Shown: positions 48,578-58,255 of the stretch, piece after piece
How positions within the stretch are numbered: the first letter of the stretch is position 1
Layout of the letters: every line of letters starts with the position of its first letter
Program-made: the position numbers and the translations under genes
Origin: Micropterus salmoides
Taxonomy: Eukaryota > Chordata > Actinopteri > Centrarchiformes > Centrarchidae
Direction of reading: 5' to 3'
NCBI RefSeq assembly: GCF_014851395.1
Contig: NW_024040040.1
Span: 17,135,000-17,198,999, forward strand
DNA: 64,000 nucleotides
Notes under the pieces: model-generated
The model's input: the letters and a program-made list of their open reading frames with translations, nothing else
Told to the model about the DNA's origin: nothing
Databases searched by the model: none

Positions 48578-49101
48578 CATGACTCATTTATTGGAGTAAC
48601 ACACTCTCCCTCTCTCACATAAACACTAGTGTGGGGTCATCACCACATCAGGCAAGTAAACACAGGTAGGTCAACCAGTTAAACATTAATACAATTATTT
48701 TCTAATCATGACTGTCAAAACAGCTGCTACAAATATACCTGTCCATTATTGTTTTGAGTAAGTGAAATGAGACAGGTATTAGCTCCACTTTCTTTTGACA
48801 TTTTTATCATCCTGCCTTTCTCATTGTCTGGCTGTTAAGTAGCAACACTTCTTTTGAAAAAAGGGCCATCCTCTTTAATAACTGCCCTCTTACCCCTTTT
48901 GGCCTTTTCTGTAAATTACCATTATTTGCTTTTTTCCATATTGTCTTATTCACATTTTCAGCAGCAAAACTGTCTCATAAGCAAAATACAACATTGTACC
49001 CTCCTCTTTAGAGAGTCATTCTAACCACATGGACTCATATATATATATAGGCCTATATAATTTTTTTTCTCTCTCCCCACAAGCTCAGGAGCGATACTCA
49101 C

Positions 49102-49245
49102 TTCATAGAAGTTGGATTTTTCGTTAGCATTTTCTCGTCCATTGCTGATGCGCTGCACGCAGATATGTAGGCTAAGTAGTTAACTACAAAATGGCATCAC
49201 CCAGGGCGCCGTCGCTCAAATAGGTCATAGCTTTTACTGCTCGTT
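49102..49245 (-). other. Candidate first exon of a divergent antisense transcript, or conserved non-coding element
   Basis: On the minus strand a complex, repeat-free block ends at a consensus donor (GAA|GTGAGT, GT at 49100-49101). It contains CATTTTGTAGTTAACTACTT and an ATG frame (MDEKMLTKNPTSM) running into the donor. It lies about 2.1 kb upstream of, and pointing away from, the prox1 promoter. A divergent antisense RNA (PROX1-AS1) is known at the human locus. Transcription here is inference. Confidence 0.3.
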
Positions 49246-49740
49246 GTTATGGGAAAAAAAAGTTTGTGTGTTGCATTGTGGTGAAGTTAAGTTGCCATGC
49301 CTGTGCCAAATAATTGGCAAAGCATCATTACAAAAACAGGGCCTGTCTGCCTCTGCATGCAAGGACAACCTGTGTAGCACGGAACACACATCTGTCTCCT
49401 CTGGGGAATTATTTATTAGACATTTCTGGGTTTTAATATCTATCTTTTCTACAAATTAAACCGCACGGCACAGCTGCAGAGCACTTGAAATTATAGTACA
49501 ACTTCGTGTAAATGCCAATTATTCCCGTGCGTAATTAAGTAAAGAGGAGAGATGCTGGTTAAGTGGCACTGCGACGCACAGCTCTGATACTGCTTGTTTG
49601 TTAGAGAGGGTACGCCGATATTTAATATTGAAAAATAATGGAGAAATTCCGAAACCACGTTGAATTACCTCAATTGAATCAGGAGGAACGCAATGCCTCA
49701 AGAAAATTATTTCATCTCAATAACTTTGAATTACAAATGC

Positions 49741-51282
49741 ACTTTTTATTATAGGAAATAGTGGTTTTCATAGGGTGGCCCACGCAGACACCGAGAGCAC
49801 TGGCATACCTATGCACAAATATACACCGCAGAAATCTACATTTTTACTTTTATTCAATGAATCTCCGATCTAACTGTTTTTAAAAATCATACTAAAAATG
49901 CTGACATTGTATAGTTCCACTTCTCTCACAAAAAAAATAGTTCCGCGAGGTTCCCTTTAGCCTCAGAAAAAATTTAATATGCACGGTTTATTCCATAAAT
50001 CGTGTATAGATTATTCTTATTAACCTCCATAATTAATCATTTTCGCTTCATGAATTTTTTTCTGTCTGTGTGATTTTGATTTTATTCATCTGTTGAGCGC
50101 CTGCGGATTTACACATGCTGCGTCAAACAGGACCAGTCTGTGAAATAATTCTCTTTTTTCGACCTGCGCACCCAAAATAGATAGCGGTCAATCGCTCATC
50201 AGTGAGCCTTGATACCATAGGAACGTTAACTCAACATAACAGTGCAACAAACACACAACTCTAAACCTTTTTATTTTATTTTATTGTGCCAAACTGTAAT
50301 TAAAAACTCCGACTAAGATGATATCTTCATGTAATAAATGAAAAGTAGGCGGAGGTTTTATTGCTGGATCTTTAAACAATCTGCTTCTTAAAAGGCCTCA
50401 GCCTGTCCATCTTTTAAAATTCGCTTTAACATGGAAATATAGTTTCATCTTCCTGTGATTATGTTTTATTTACAGCTCTCAGTGTCTCTAGAAGGACGGA
50501 GAACGTTCTGGATTGGCGGAAATGGAGAGACTCCTCCAGCTCGAAGCGAGTCTCAGCTCTTCTGTAGTATCCGTGAGCTAAACACTAACACCCTCTTGCC
50601 TCCAGGGTTGCCTGACCTCTGGTCTCGGGATAACCCGGGAGTCTCCCCCATCAGAAGTATAATTTAAAAGCATTATTTTTCTGCGTTTTGGGCAACTTTC
50701 TTTGATTGACAAGGAGCTCCGGCAGAGGCGCACGGTTGTTTCCAATTACGCACATGCAAGCGGCATAAAGGCACGAGGAATGAAAAGAAACATAAACTTG
50801 AAGCATGTGTTTATTTAAAACACGTAATAATCAGAGCTGCATGCATACAGTGCACATGTACATAGGCATGTTGTTTTAGCTGTAACTGAGTAAAAGCATG
50901 CAAACCATGAAATAACTGACATTTCAAAGTTATCTTAATTGAATGACACAAGTCGGGAAAAAAGTAGGCCCACGCAGGTTAAATGTACTGCTTTGATTTA
51001 TTAAACTGATGATGTATTTGTATCGCAAACCAGGGTATTTGATCTTCCTTCGTTAATCAATTAAATAGAAAAAACAAAACAGGGGGAATAAACTAAGCAC
51101 AAACATGGAAATTAAATCCGGATTAAGTTAAACTATAAATTGGTTCTACAAAGATTTATGTTCAGCTTCTCCGCAAATGAGAAAGGTTGGTGAACCTGAC
51201 TTTCAGTTTACCCTCCACATTATCCTCTGCACCTCTCTCCTCCCTCTCCGCTCTGGCTTCGCGCAGTTTTCAAATGGGTCCT
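49741..51282. promoter_or_regulatory. Low-repeat upstream region of prox1 with candidate conserved elements
   Basis: The stretch is free of microsatellites and recognised transposons, unlike almost all sequence upstream of it. It has homeobox-type TAAT/ATTA clusters (for example TAATTAATCA near 50030, TAATAATCAG near 50827) and GC-containing blocks. Vertebrate PROX1 sits in a gene-poor region rich in enhancers. No specific element can be named from sequence alone. Confidence 0.35.
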
Positions 51283-51324
51283 TATAAATAAAATCCACCG
51301 TCCCCGGTTCCTGTTCCTTATTGG
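51283..51324 (+). promoter_or_regulatory. prox1: Candidate core promoter of the prox1-like gene
   Basis: A TATA-like TATAAATAA lies at 51283-51291 and a reverse CCAAT box (ATTGG) at 51320-51324, just upstream of a GC-richer stretch that leads into a strong splice donor at 51818. A TATA-directed start would fall near 51313. The CCAAT box would then lie at or just downstream of the start, which is unusual, so the true start may be elsewhere. Seen: the motifs and their spacing. Inferred: promoter function. Confidence 0.4.
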
Positions 51325-51568
51325 TCAGGTGGAGCCATTACCTCACTCCGGGGCCAGTGACGCAACGTCTTCACGTATCCTTCATGTGCGTCTCTTCGTG
51401 TTTCTTATTGAGAGTCTTGCCGTCGGTCAGAGGGAGAAAGCGGGATTCGCGACGAGCCGAGAGTGCCGGACGGACCGGGTGCGCTTGATACTAAACACTT
51501 CCCATCCCGGGAGGAGAGCGGCGCACAAGAGCAGGTTCTCTCTCTCTCTCTTCTCTGTGTCTCACTCA

Positions 51569-51627
<59 letters not shown>

Positions 51628-51817
51628 TTTCTCTAAAGGATCTCTCTCTCTCGCTACCTCCAGCACACACACTCACGCCCGCGTGCACGCACGCTCTGCG
51701 TACGTCTCCACTTTGCTGTAGTAAATTACGGCATTGATCTTAACGGCGAGTGCGGATCTGTCTCTTGTGTTCGCCCTTTCTTCGACGGACCGGCTTGGAG
51801 AAACGCTCGACAGAGAA
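51313..51817 (+). other. prox1: Predicted non-coding first exon (5' UTR) of the prox1-like gene
   Basis: The 3' boundary is a near-consensus donor (GAGAA|GTAAGT) at 51817/51818. The 5' boundary is only inferred from the TATA-like box. The exon holds an upstream ORF (ATG at 51384, TGA at 51486-51488, 34 residues) and a CT tract running into a (CA)n tract (51537-51624). No known protein similarity is visible in it. It would be joined to an acceptor (TTGACCAG) ending at 55133, giving an intron of about 3.3 kb. Vertebrate PROX1 genes have a non-coding first exon, which fits. Another first exon cannot be excluded without transcripts. Confidence 0.45.
51537..51624 (+). repeat. (CT)n-(CA)n compound microsatellite in the predicted 5' UTR
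   Basis: Interrupted CT repeats run directly into about 38 bp of uninterrupted CA. It lies inside the predicted first exon, so it would be transcribed. Confidence 0.85.
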
Positions 51818-53338
51818 GTAAGTACACACACTTATTTCTTGCCATTAGCCTATTATTATCACTCGTGGGTTTATATGCTGAACGTGTGTGTGATTTGTCA
51901 GACCGCACCGTGTTCGTTGTAACTTAACCTCCACTCCTCTCACATCATGGACTCAGATGGTTTAGTTAAATTTTGGACTGTTTTCCAAAAACAGTTTTTC
52001 TTCACACTGACTTCATGCGCGTCAGCCTGACACTGCTTATTATTTTAGCCGGCGAAAATAAATGTGCTAAAATCTCTGATTTAAGTCTCTTTAAGAATTA
52101 AAATGAGTTTTTGTTCGCTGCCGTGCTTTACTTTCATGGCCAGTTTGTGGTTGTTGCAGAGTTGAACTCTCGGGGATTTACGCACCTACTGTTGCTTTTG
52201 GATTTCTTATCGACTGATGATGGTCTATTTCTCTAATTAAAGTAAATAAAGAACTCGGACAGTGGATCAACATCAGATAAATGTATTTCAAGTCCGTTTT
52301 ATTGATATGTAGTAAAGTAATTTAGCATTCAGCCTTGTATCTAGAGAAGCTATTGATTCTTTATATAGTACCGCTAAAAAAGAGCAAACTGCTTTAGAAA
52401 CAAGCTGATTTATCTCTTTCCATTGGCCCAGCTCTCCACTACTCAGAGATAACTTTATAATACAACAATCAACGGTATGTTAAGATGGAAATGTTTGCAG
52501 CGTGTGCCAGTGGAACTGCCGCTGTCGTGTCATTATCGTGGACTAATTGGTGTATGGACTATGACAAACATATTTCTATATTTGCCGTCCATAATGCCGT
52601 GCGTAAAAGTAACAGATTGTGTTTTCTGTCCGACTCTTGGCAGCGGTGCTCTCCGCTCACAGCGCGCACAGTCAGCTTAAGCGAGAAGAAATGCTCTACT
52701 TCACACTTTAGCTATCAATAATGACCGCGCTATTGGGTTCCTCTTAAGAGGTGTAGAAGGAAGTAGAGAGTGGTGATCTATCACCACTTTCAAAAATAAT
52801 TTTTACATAATTGTACTTGTTTGTTATTTTCTGCCAAACCTATTTCTATGAGGCTGAAACATTGGGATAAACTCTATAAGTAAGGTGAGCGGCTTTACCC
52901 TTCACATCATTGTCATCACTTCCTATTTCAGTTCTCAACTGCAGAGCCAGTTATTCCTGCACTTTAAATTCAGATAAATAAAAAAAAAAAAAGTTTCTGT
53001 TTGATACAGAAACCCCCACACACTCTCACATCTCCTTTCACAGGCACCTCTGAACAGTACTATGAATGTTTTTTCTGAACACCTTGTATTGCTGCATGGT
53101 GTTACAATAGTCTGAGTCCAACTTAGATTTCTGCATGATAATACTTGTCAATGTTGATGAAAAAGGTGCTGATCATCATCCTCCTTTGCCTTGTTTATTA
53201 TTAAAACACATAGGATTTTCTTTTTTACACTGATGCGCTCATGGTTTGAACTCAGACACAAATTTCGAAATAACCAAGTTTTCCAGCTCTTTGGACTCCC
53301 TAATCTAAACTGTTTGCCTCTCACTCTCTCTACCTCTC

Positions 53339-53341
<3 letters not shown>

Positions 53342-53372
<31 letters not shown>
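53342..53372. repeat. (TG)n microsatellite in prox1 intron 1
   Basis: Uninterrupted TG run. Confidence 0.95.
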
Positions 53373-53375
<3 letters not shown>

Positions 53376-53418
53376 AGAGAGGAACTAATAATGCAAACAG
53401 AGAGCAATGTGTGTATGC

Positions 53419-53425
<7 letters not shown>

Positions 53426-53459
<34 letters not shown>
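53426..53459. repeat. (TG)n microsatellite in prox1 intron 1
   Basis: Second uninterrupted TG run, 53 bp after the first. Confidence 0.95.
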
Positions 53460-53460
<1 letters not shown>

Positions 53461-55133
53461 AGTGTGTGTATCTGGGTCACTGTGCTGAGGGGCTGAGTAT
53501 TTATCTGAACACCTCTTGTCTACAACACTGAAAGTCGGAGTCACATTCGAACTAACCCTTCTCCCCTGCATGGAAAGTATTTGTCTGTATATGTCTGCTT
53601 TATCGGCTGTTGTCGGCTATTGCAAAAGCATCTCATTTGTGTCCCTGATTCAGCCTGTATGTGTGTTTGAGCACGTTCGCATTTTCTGTCATTCTTGTCC
53701 TGCTACAGTTTGTGTTTTACCGCATTTAACACTGAACGTATATCTGCTTAACTCCTATGAACACAGGCAACAGCTCTGCCAAACTGTTATAGGAAGCAGC
53801 TCTTTATTTTGTGAAATGACTTGAACCTGAAATCACTTGCAAAACAGATGCAAACATGTAACATGGAAAACGCTGCCTATATGCATGCGTGTGAAGGCAC
53901 AAGTGCAAGCAGACATGCACTTCCATCGTTCACCCGTTTTACAATGGCTTTTTATAAATCGTGTTAGATTAGTAGATAGTTTTTGAAACTTTTTTGTCTT
54001 CATTCATTTGATTTGATCCATAAATTAATGAGGAAAGTCAAATAAAAAAATTAAAATCATCTGTGCTATAAATTCAGATTTGGCACGAGATCATATATTT
54101 TAAAAATCCGGTTTTGATAGTTTAAGTTAAGTTAACATCCTACACTATCCTGGGATTTCTTGCATTTTTTACAAGCACCTCTCTGGTGCCTCTACCTCTC
54201 TACACGTGCCGCATAATCGATGTAGTCACTCATGACAGAAAAATAAACTTATGCTTTGAAAATGCAGTATGTGGAGAACCTACCTCAAGTGGCAGCATGT
54301 ATAAGATTTTTTTTATATATATAAAGTTTTATACCATCAATGCTTTCCAAAATTTTAGTACAAGTACCTATTTCTTTCACATCATGTGAAGAAGGAAAAA
54401 AGAAAACTAACACACTCTTGAGAGTGGAGTGAAATCCCTCTGACAATAAGAGAACGCCTGTCGATTCTTCACAGCTCCTCACAAGATGCAGAAATCAAGG
54501 TTACCCCTCAGGGGACGAGGAGGAAAAGGGAAATTGTTTTGGTTATTACTGGCAGGTGTTACTTCTCTGTGGGAATATATCCTTTAACTATTTTAAAGAG
54601 TGTGTTTGTTTCTCACAGTGGTTCCCTTGACTTTTGGTCAAGAAATGCACTATGAGTAATGTTTTGAATTTGACTCAGTTTGCAATCTATAATAGTATCT
54701 GCCCTATTTCTTTCTCTGTTGGTTTGAGATGTTTGACATTTTTGTGATGGTTCTTGAGTGGTGATTTATATATCTGTTAATTATTGTCTACCCTGTTTGA
54801 TAGTTGGAAAGGTAAGACATAGGGTAAAGAAAGTTTTCTACATGAGATTTCTATATTTATTTCGGAAAGGAAAAAAGCACATTATCTGCAGTTATCTAAT
54901 GTCTTTTAACTGCATTTCCTGTATTTTCAAAGTTAAGTGTCATTAAATGTAGCTACCAATTTCAATGAGTGGGCTTCTCTCTGCCCAAAAGATTATCACT
55001 TGATGCACTTTCTGCTAAATGACAAAGATTTGATTTTGGGAATGAAAAAACTTGGCAAAACGCCACTTTCCGGGTGATAGTAAAAAGATGAAATTATACC
55101 AATTTGTGTTTATTTGTGTTTGCCGTTGACCAG

Positions 55134-55200
55134 GTAACTCCTCTCACCCTGCGTGTGTCTGTGAGGACTCCTGGACATGTCCGTTTAGCCCCCCTGCGTG
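55134..55200 (+). other. prox1: Remainder of the prox1 5' UTR with a three-codon upstream ORF
   Basis: The segment lies between the predicted acceptor and the start codon. It contains a minimal upstream ORF (ATG at 55177-55179, two sense codons, TAG at 55186-55188) ending 12 bases before the main ATG. The main ATG has G at -3. Acceptor placement is inferred from a pyrimidine-rich run ending in CAG at 55131-55133. Confidence 0.5.
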
Positions 55201-55545
55201 ATGCCTGATCATGACAGCACCACCCTCCTAACCAGACAGACCAAGCGCCGACGTGTCGACATTGGGGTGAAAAGGACTGTGGGTAGCGGGATATTCAGCC
55301 GCGCCAGGGAGACCCTTCTCGACAGCATGAATCAATCGCACGGCATCGATCAGGACGGAGACTGCTCATTGGCCAGTCATGGCCATGGGGGTACAGACGG
55401 AGAAAAGTCGAATGTTTTGAGGAAGTTGCTGAAGAGGGCCAACTCGTACGAAGATGCCATAATGCCTTTCCCCGGCGCTACTATCATCTCTCAGCTACTG
55501 AAAAATAACATGGGAAAGAATGGAGGCAGTGACTCAGGCTTCCAG
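55201..55545 (+). CDS. prox1: Prospero homeobox protein 1 (Prox1-like), first coding exon, residues 1-115
   Basis: Prox1 is a nuclear transcription factor controlling lymphatic endothelial, lens, liver, retina and muscle fates. This exon begins MPDHDSTTLLTRQTKRRR, the family N-terminus, with a basic nuclear localisation signal at about residues 13-18. The block GEKSNVLRKLLKRANSYEDA (about 67-86) carries the nuclear-receptor box LRKLL at 73-77, and the second LxxLL-like box ISQLL is at about 96-100. The stretch at residues 29-66 (SGIFSRARETLLDSMN onward) differs strongly from the well-conserved Prox1 sequence, which suggests a faster-evolving teleost paralog such as prox1b. The ATG at 55201 is chosen because it matches the family start and has G at -3. 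The exon ends CAG|GTATAC in phase 0. A second donor 18 bases downstream (CAG|GTAGTG at 55563/55564) would add VYANIQ in frame. Confidence 0.93.
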
Positions 55546-55679
55546 GTATACGCAAATATACAGGTAGTGTTGAAATGTTAAGTCAATCAATAAATTTTTT
55601 CAACCCTTATCGATTGATCAGTTAAATCATTAATTCAATTTGGTGTTTATTAATTCGGTCCTCCTGTCCTGCATCACAG
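55546..55679 (+). other. prox1: Short prox1 intron (134 bp) with tandem donors
   Basis: GTATAC...CACAG. A competing CAG|GTAGTG donor lies 18 bases into the intron and keeps the reading frame. Full retention would hit a TAA at 55579-55581. Confidence 0.8.
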
Positions 55680-56300
55680 GGGAGTGGAGCTCTGTCCAGT
55701 GGAGGCTCAGAGATTCAGGCCGAGGACGCCTGCAGCAACTCATCCCGTGACAGGGACAGCCCCTCTGACTGCCTCTCTCCTGGGCCTCCTCTTCCACCTC
55801 CACCTTCCTCATCCTCTTTCGGGCGGCCACCACCTCCTTCGAACCATAACCCCCACATTCCACCTCAGCCCCTCTCCCTCTCCTCCTTTGACTTGGACAG
55901 GCTTTCAGATGAGCACCTTCGTGCCAAGCGTGCCCGCGTGGAAAACATCATCCGCGGCATGAGTCATTCACCACTGGTCCGGCCCAACGCCGGTGACCAC
56001 AACCAAGAAAGCAACCGCGATAACGAGAACAGCAGCAACAGCAGTAATGACCACAGAGTAGACGGCAACAGCCACGGTATCAGCAGCCATGACCACAGGC
56101 GGAGCGATGGCCCTTCTTCCCTTCTGAGCTCTCCGGGTTCGCGGGGCGGCGTGGTTGGCGTTGGTGAGGTTTACAGGGAGAATAAGAGGAAGCAGCGCCT
56201 GCCACAGCAGCAACACAGCTTCACCCAGCTGGTGTGTTCCAGGCAGGAACAGAGACAAGAAGAGCGGCGGCAGCTCAAACTGCAACTGGAGGACATGCAG
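55680..56300 (+). CDS. prox1: Prox1-like, second coding exon, residues 116-322
   Basis: The exon starts after a CACAG acceptor (AG at 55678-55679) and ends ATGCAG|GTTGGT, both phase 0, so 207 codons join cleanly to the preceding exon across a 134-bp intron. Recognisable Prox1 blocks are the serine-rich SNSSRDRDSPSDCLSPG segment, FDLDRLSDEHLRAKRARVEN followed by IIRGMSHSP, the basic YRENKRKQRLPQQQ segment (a second candidate NLS), and RQEERRQLKLQLEDMQ, the start of the glutamine-rich coiled region. Between them lie proline-rich, asparagine/serine-rich and glycine-rich insertions longer than in mammalian Prox1. Seen: motifs and splice sites. Inferred: function by family. Confidence 0.93.
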
Positions 56301-56722
56301 GTTGGTAGCAGATGACATTAACAGACCTTCTGTGTAGCCATTTGTAGATAAAATGCACCACAAACATCAGCCGCCCCTACCTCCTGTGTGGAATTGAAGT
56401 CTGAAGTTCTGAACTGAGTTTATTTAGTAAAATGAGGCACTAGAATGGCAGTGAATAAGTAGATGGTATTCTATTCCTTGAATCTGTACCTAGAGAGAAG
56501 CAAGACCTGTTACAGAAAATCATTGCGCTTGGTGTTTTTGGTGCTGATGCACATGCAAAACAGTACAGTAGAATAAAGTGTGACAGAGTGTCTGACCACC
56601 AAGTGGGTTACATGTAATATGAGGCATACTGTACTATTTTCATTCCCCCTTCAGTATATTTATGGTAACGTGACCTTTAGGTTCAGAAAGCTCCTTCTTT
56701 AACATTCTTTATCCTTGTTCAG
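56301..56722 (+). other. prox1: prox1 intron (422 bp) interrupting the coiled region
   Basis: GTTGGT...TTCAG, phase 0. It splits LEDMQ from KQLRQLQ, which are contiguous in Prox1 proteins, so removing it restores a known conserved block. Confidence 0.88.
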
Positions 56723-57970
56723 AAACAGCTGCGTCAACTTCAGGAAAAGTTTTACCAGATCTACGACTCAGAGACAGAAGAAGAGGAAGAGAACGGTGAG
56801 AGCGCAGAGGCTGACCGAGGTAGAGAAAGAGAGGAGGATGGCAACTTGTCAGAGGACAGTATCCGCTCTGATGGCTTGGAGGAGAGGCATAGAGACAGAG
56901 GGCGGCATAGCCACAACGACCTGTCTGACCTGGACCCAGGCCTGTTCCTGGACCGGGCCCGAGCACTCCTCCGAGAACAGGCCCTGATAGATGGAGAAAT
57001 GGAGGAGGATGTGGATGGCAGGGAGGAGGAGGGGAGGAATGGAGAAAGAGTGACGAAGAGAAGAGGTGGAGCAGCAGGAGGAGGGGGAGGAGGAGGAAGG
57101 CAGTTAGCAGAGACACTGAAGCAGGAGCTGAACTGTGCCGTGTCGCAGGTCGTCGACACCGTTGTCAAAGGCTTCTCCTCACCCAAGCAGGCCATCAGTC
57201 ACCATCACAGCTGTCACAGCAGCACACCGGCTGCACCCTCATCTTCCTCTAATTCGTCCTCTTCATGTCCTCCGCCTTTTGGTCCCCTTCCCTCCCTCAC
57301 CCCAGAGTCACGCTTTGGTGGTGGCGCTCTGGCCCTCAGTCTGAACGGCGACGGCAGTCCCACACCTAACTACCACTCATCCAACCAGAGGCTGCACTGC
57401 TTTGGCGATGTAATCGTCCCAAGCCCGCTGGATTCCTTCGGTGGTTTGAGTGGCAGACTGAGTGGTGTGCCAACTCCCAACGACCAGACAGAGGCGCTGC
57501 CTCTGGTGGTGCGCAAGAGCAGTGGAGGAGGTGGAGGAGAGAACAACAACCTCTCTTCCTCTCTTCCTCCTCCTCCTCCTCACCATCCCTCCCTCCACCC
57601 CTCTCCCCTCACAGCTTCACTTGGGTTTAGCCCTCCATCCTTTCGCCACCCATTTCCTCTTCCCCTTATGGGTTACACCTTTCAGAACCCCCTGGGGTCA
57701 CACGGGGTTGGAGCTGGCTACCCTCCAGGGCCGAAAGACCACCACCGGTCCTCCCCCGATTCCATGGACATGACCCGGGAAACTGTCAGCCTCAGAACCA
57801 AAATGGCATCTCTTGGAGGAGGCCATCTCAGTCACCACCACCACCACCACCACCACAGGCAGAGCTCACCAAGCCAACATGGACCGGAGGGTCTCTCCCT
57901 GTCCCTAATCAAGTCTGAGTGTGGGGACCTGCAAGACATGTCCGACATTTCGCCCTACTCCAGCAGCACT
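56723..57970 (+). CDS. prox1: Prox1-like, third coding exon, residues 323-738 (gene continues beyond the window)
   Basis: The acceptor is CTTGTTCAG at 56714-56722. The exon opens KQLRQLQEKFYQIYD, continuing the coiled region, then an acidic run (ETEEEEEN), LDPGLFLDRARALLREQ, a glycine run, LAETLKQELNCAVSQVVDTV, NQRLHCFGDVIVPSPLDSFG, QTEALPLVVRKSS, FRHPFPLPLMGYTFQNPLG and LSLSLIKSECGDLQDMSDIS. IKSE matches the psi-K-x-E sumoylation consensus; as I recall, the equivalent lysine is modified in human PROX1. An eight-histidine run lies near 57834-57857. The exon most likely ends at SSST|GTATCC (57970/57971), phase 0, where other vertebrate Prox1 proteins continue with MQEGLSPNHLKK. That exon, with the homeo-Prospero domain of about 160 residues, is not found before 64000. 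Reading through the donor would give a short tail and a stop at 58028-58030, which I regard as intronic. Confidence 0.92.
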
Positions 57971-58220
57971 GTATCCTTGCTTTTTAGTCTTGGGTTAGGT
58001 TTGGGTCACAGAGTTAAGATTAGAATTTAGCTGTATCCCAACTGCAAACCGCATACTAATTCTTAGCTGGCTTTTAATATCCAGTTCATTACATTGCAAT
58101 GTTCAAAGGAAATGGAGGCGGCTCAAAGGTGGAAAAACTCTTGGGGACGATGGTGAGAAGGCTCCAGGAAAAGTATACATACATCTAAAAGTATTTATGT
58201 GTCTTCTCTTGTTAAGTTTG

Positions 58221-58223
<3 letters not shown>

Positions 58224-58255
<32 letters not shown>

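Larger units (their letters stand above)
42101..49090. other. Gene-poor stretch upstream of prox1
   Basis: AT-rich with T-rich runs (44440-44720), microsatellites (43346, 48533), the GC island at 44880 and the coding-like segment at 46888. No supported gene. Confidence 0.5.
51818..55133 (+). other. prox1: prox1 intron 1 (about 3.3 kb, predicted)
   Basis: GTAAGT at 51818 to CAG at 55131-55133. It holds two TG tracts near 53400 and AT-rich low-repeat sequence. No LINE or LTR was recognised, unlike the region upstream. Confidence 0.5.

Noticed and set aside
51329..51721. 130-codon frame overlapping the prox1 first exon
   Set aside because: It begins at a non-ATG codon and runs through CT/CA repeats; better explained as 5' UTR.
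55630..57195. Minus-strand frames over prox1 exons (P- and S-rich)
   Set aside because: Antisense shadows of GC-rich coding exons, with no domain similarity.
57971..58030. C-terminal extension SLLFSLGLGLGHRVKIRI of the third prox1 exon
   Set aside because: It follows a donor at the position where Prox1 proteins continue with MQEGL, so it is most likely intron sequence; kept only as a possible retained-intron isoform.
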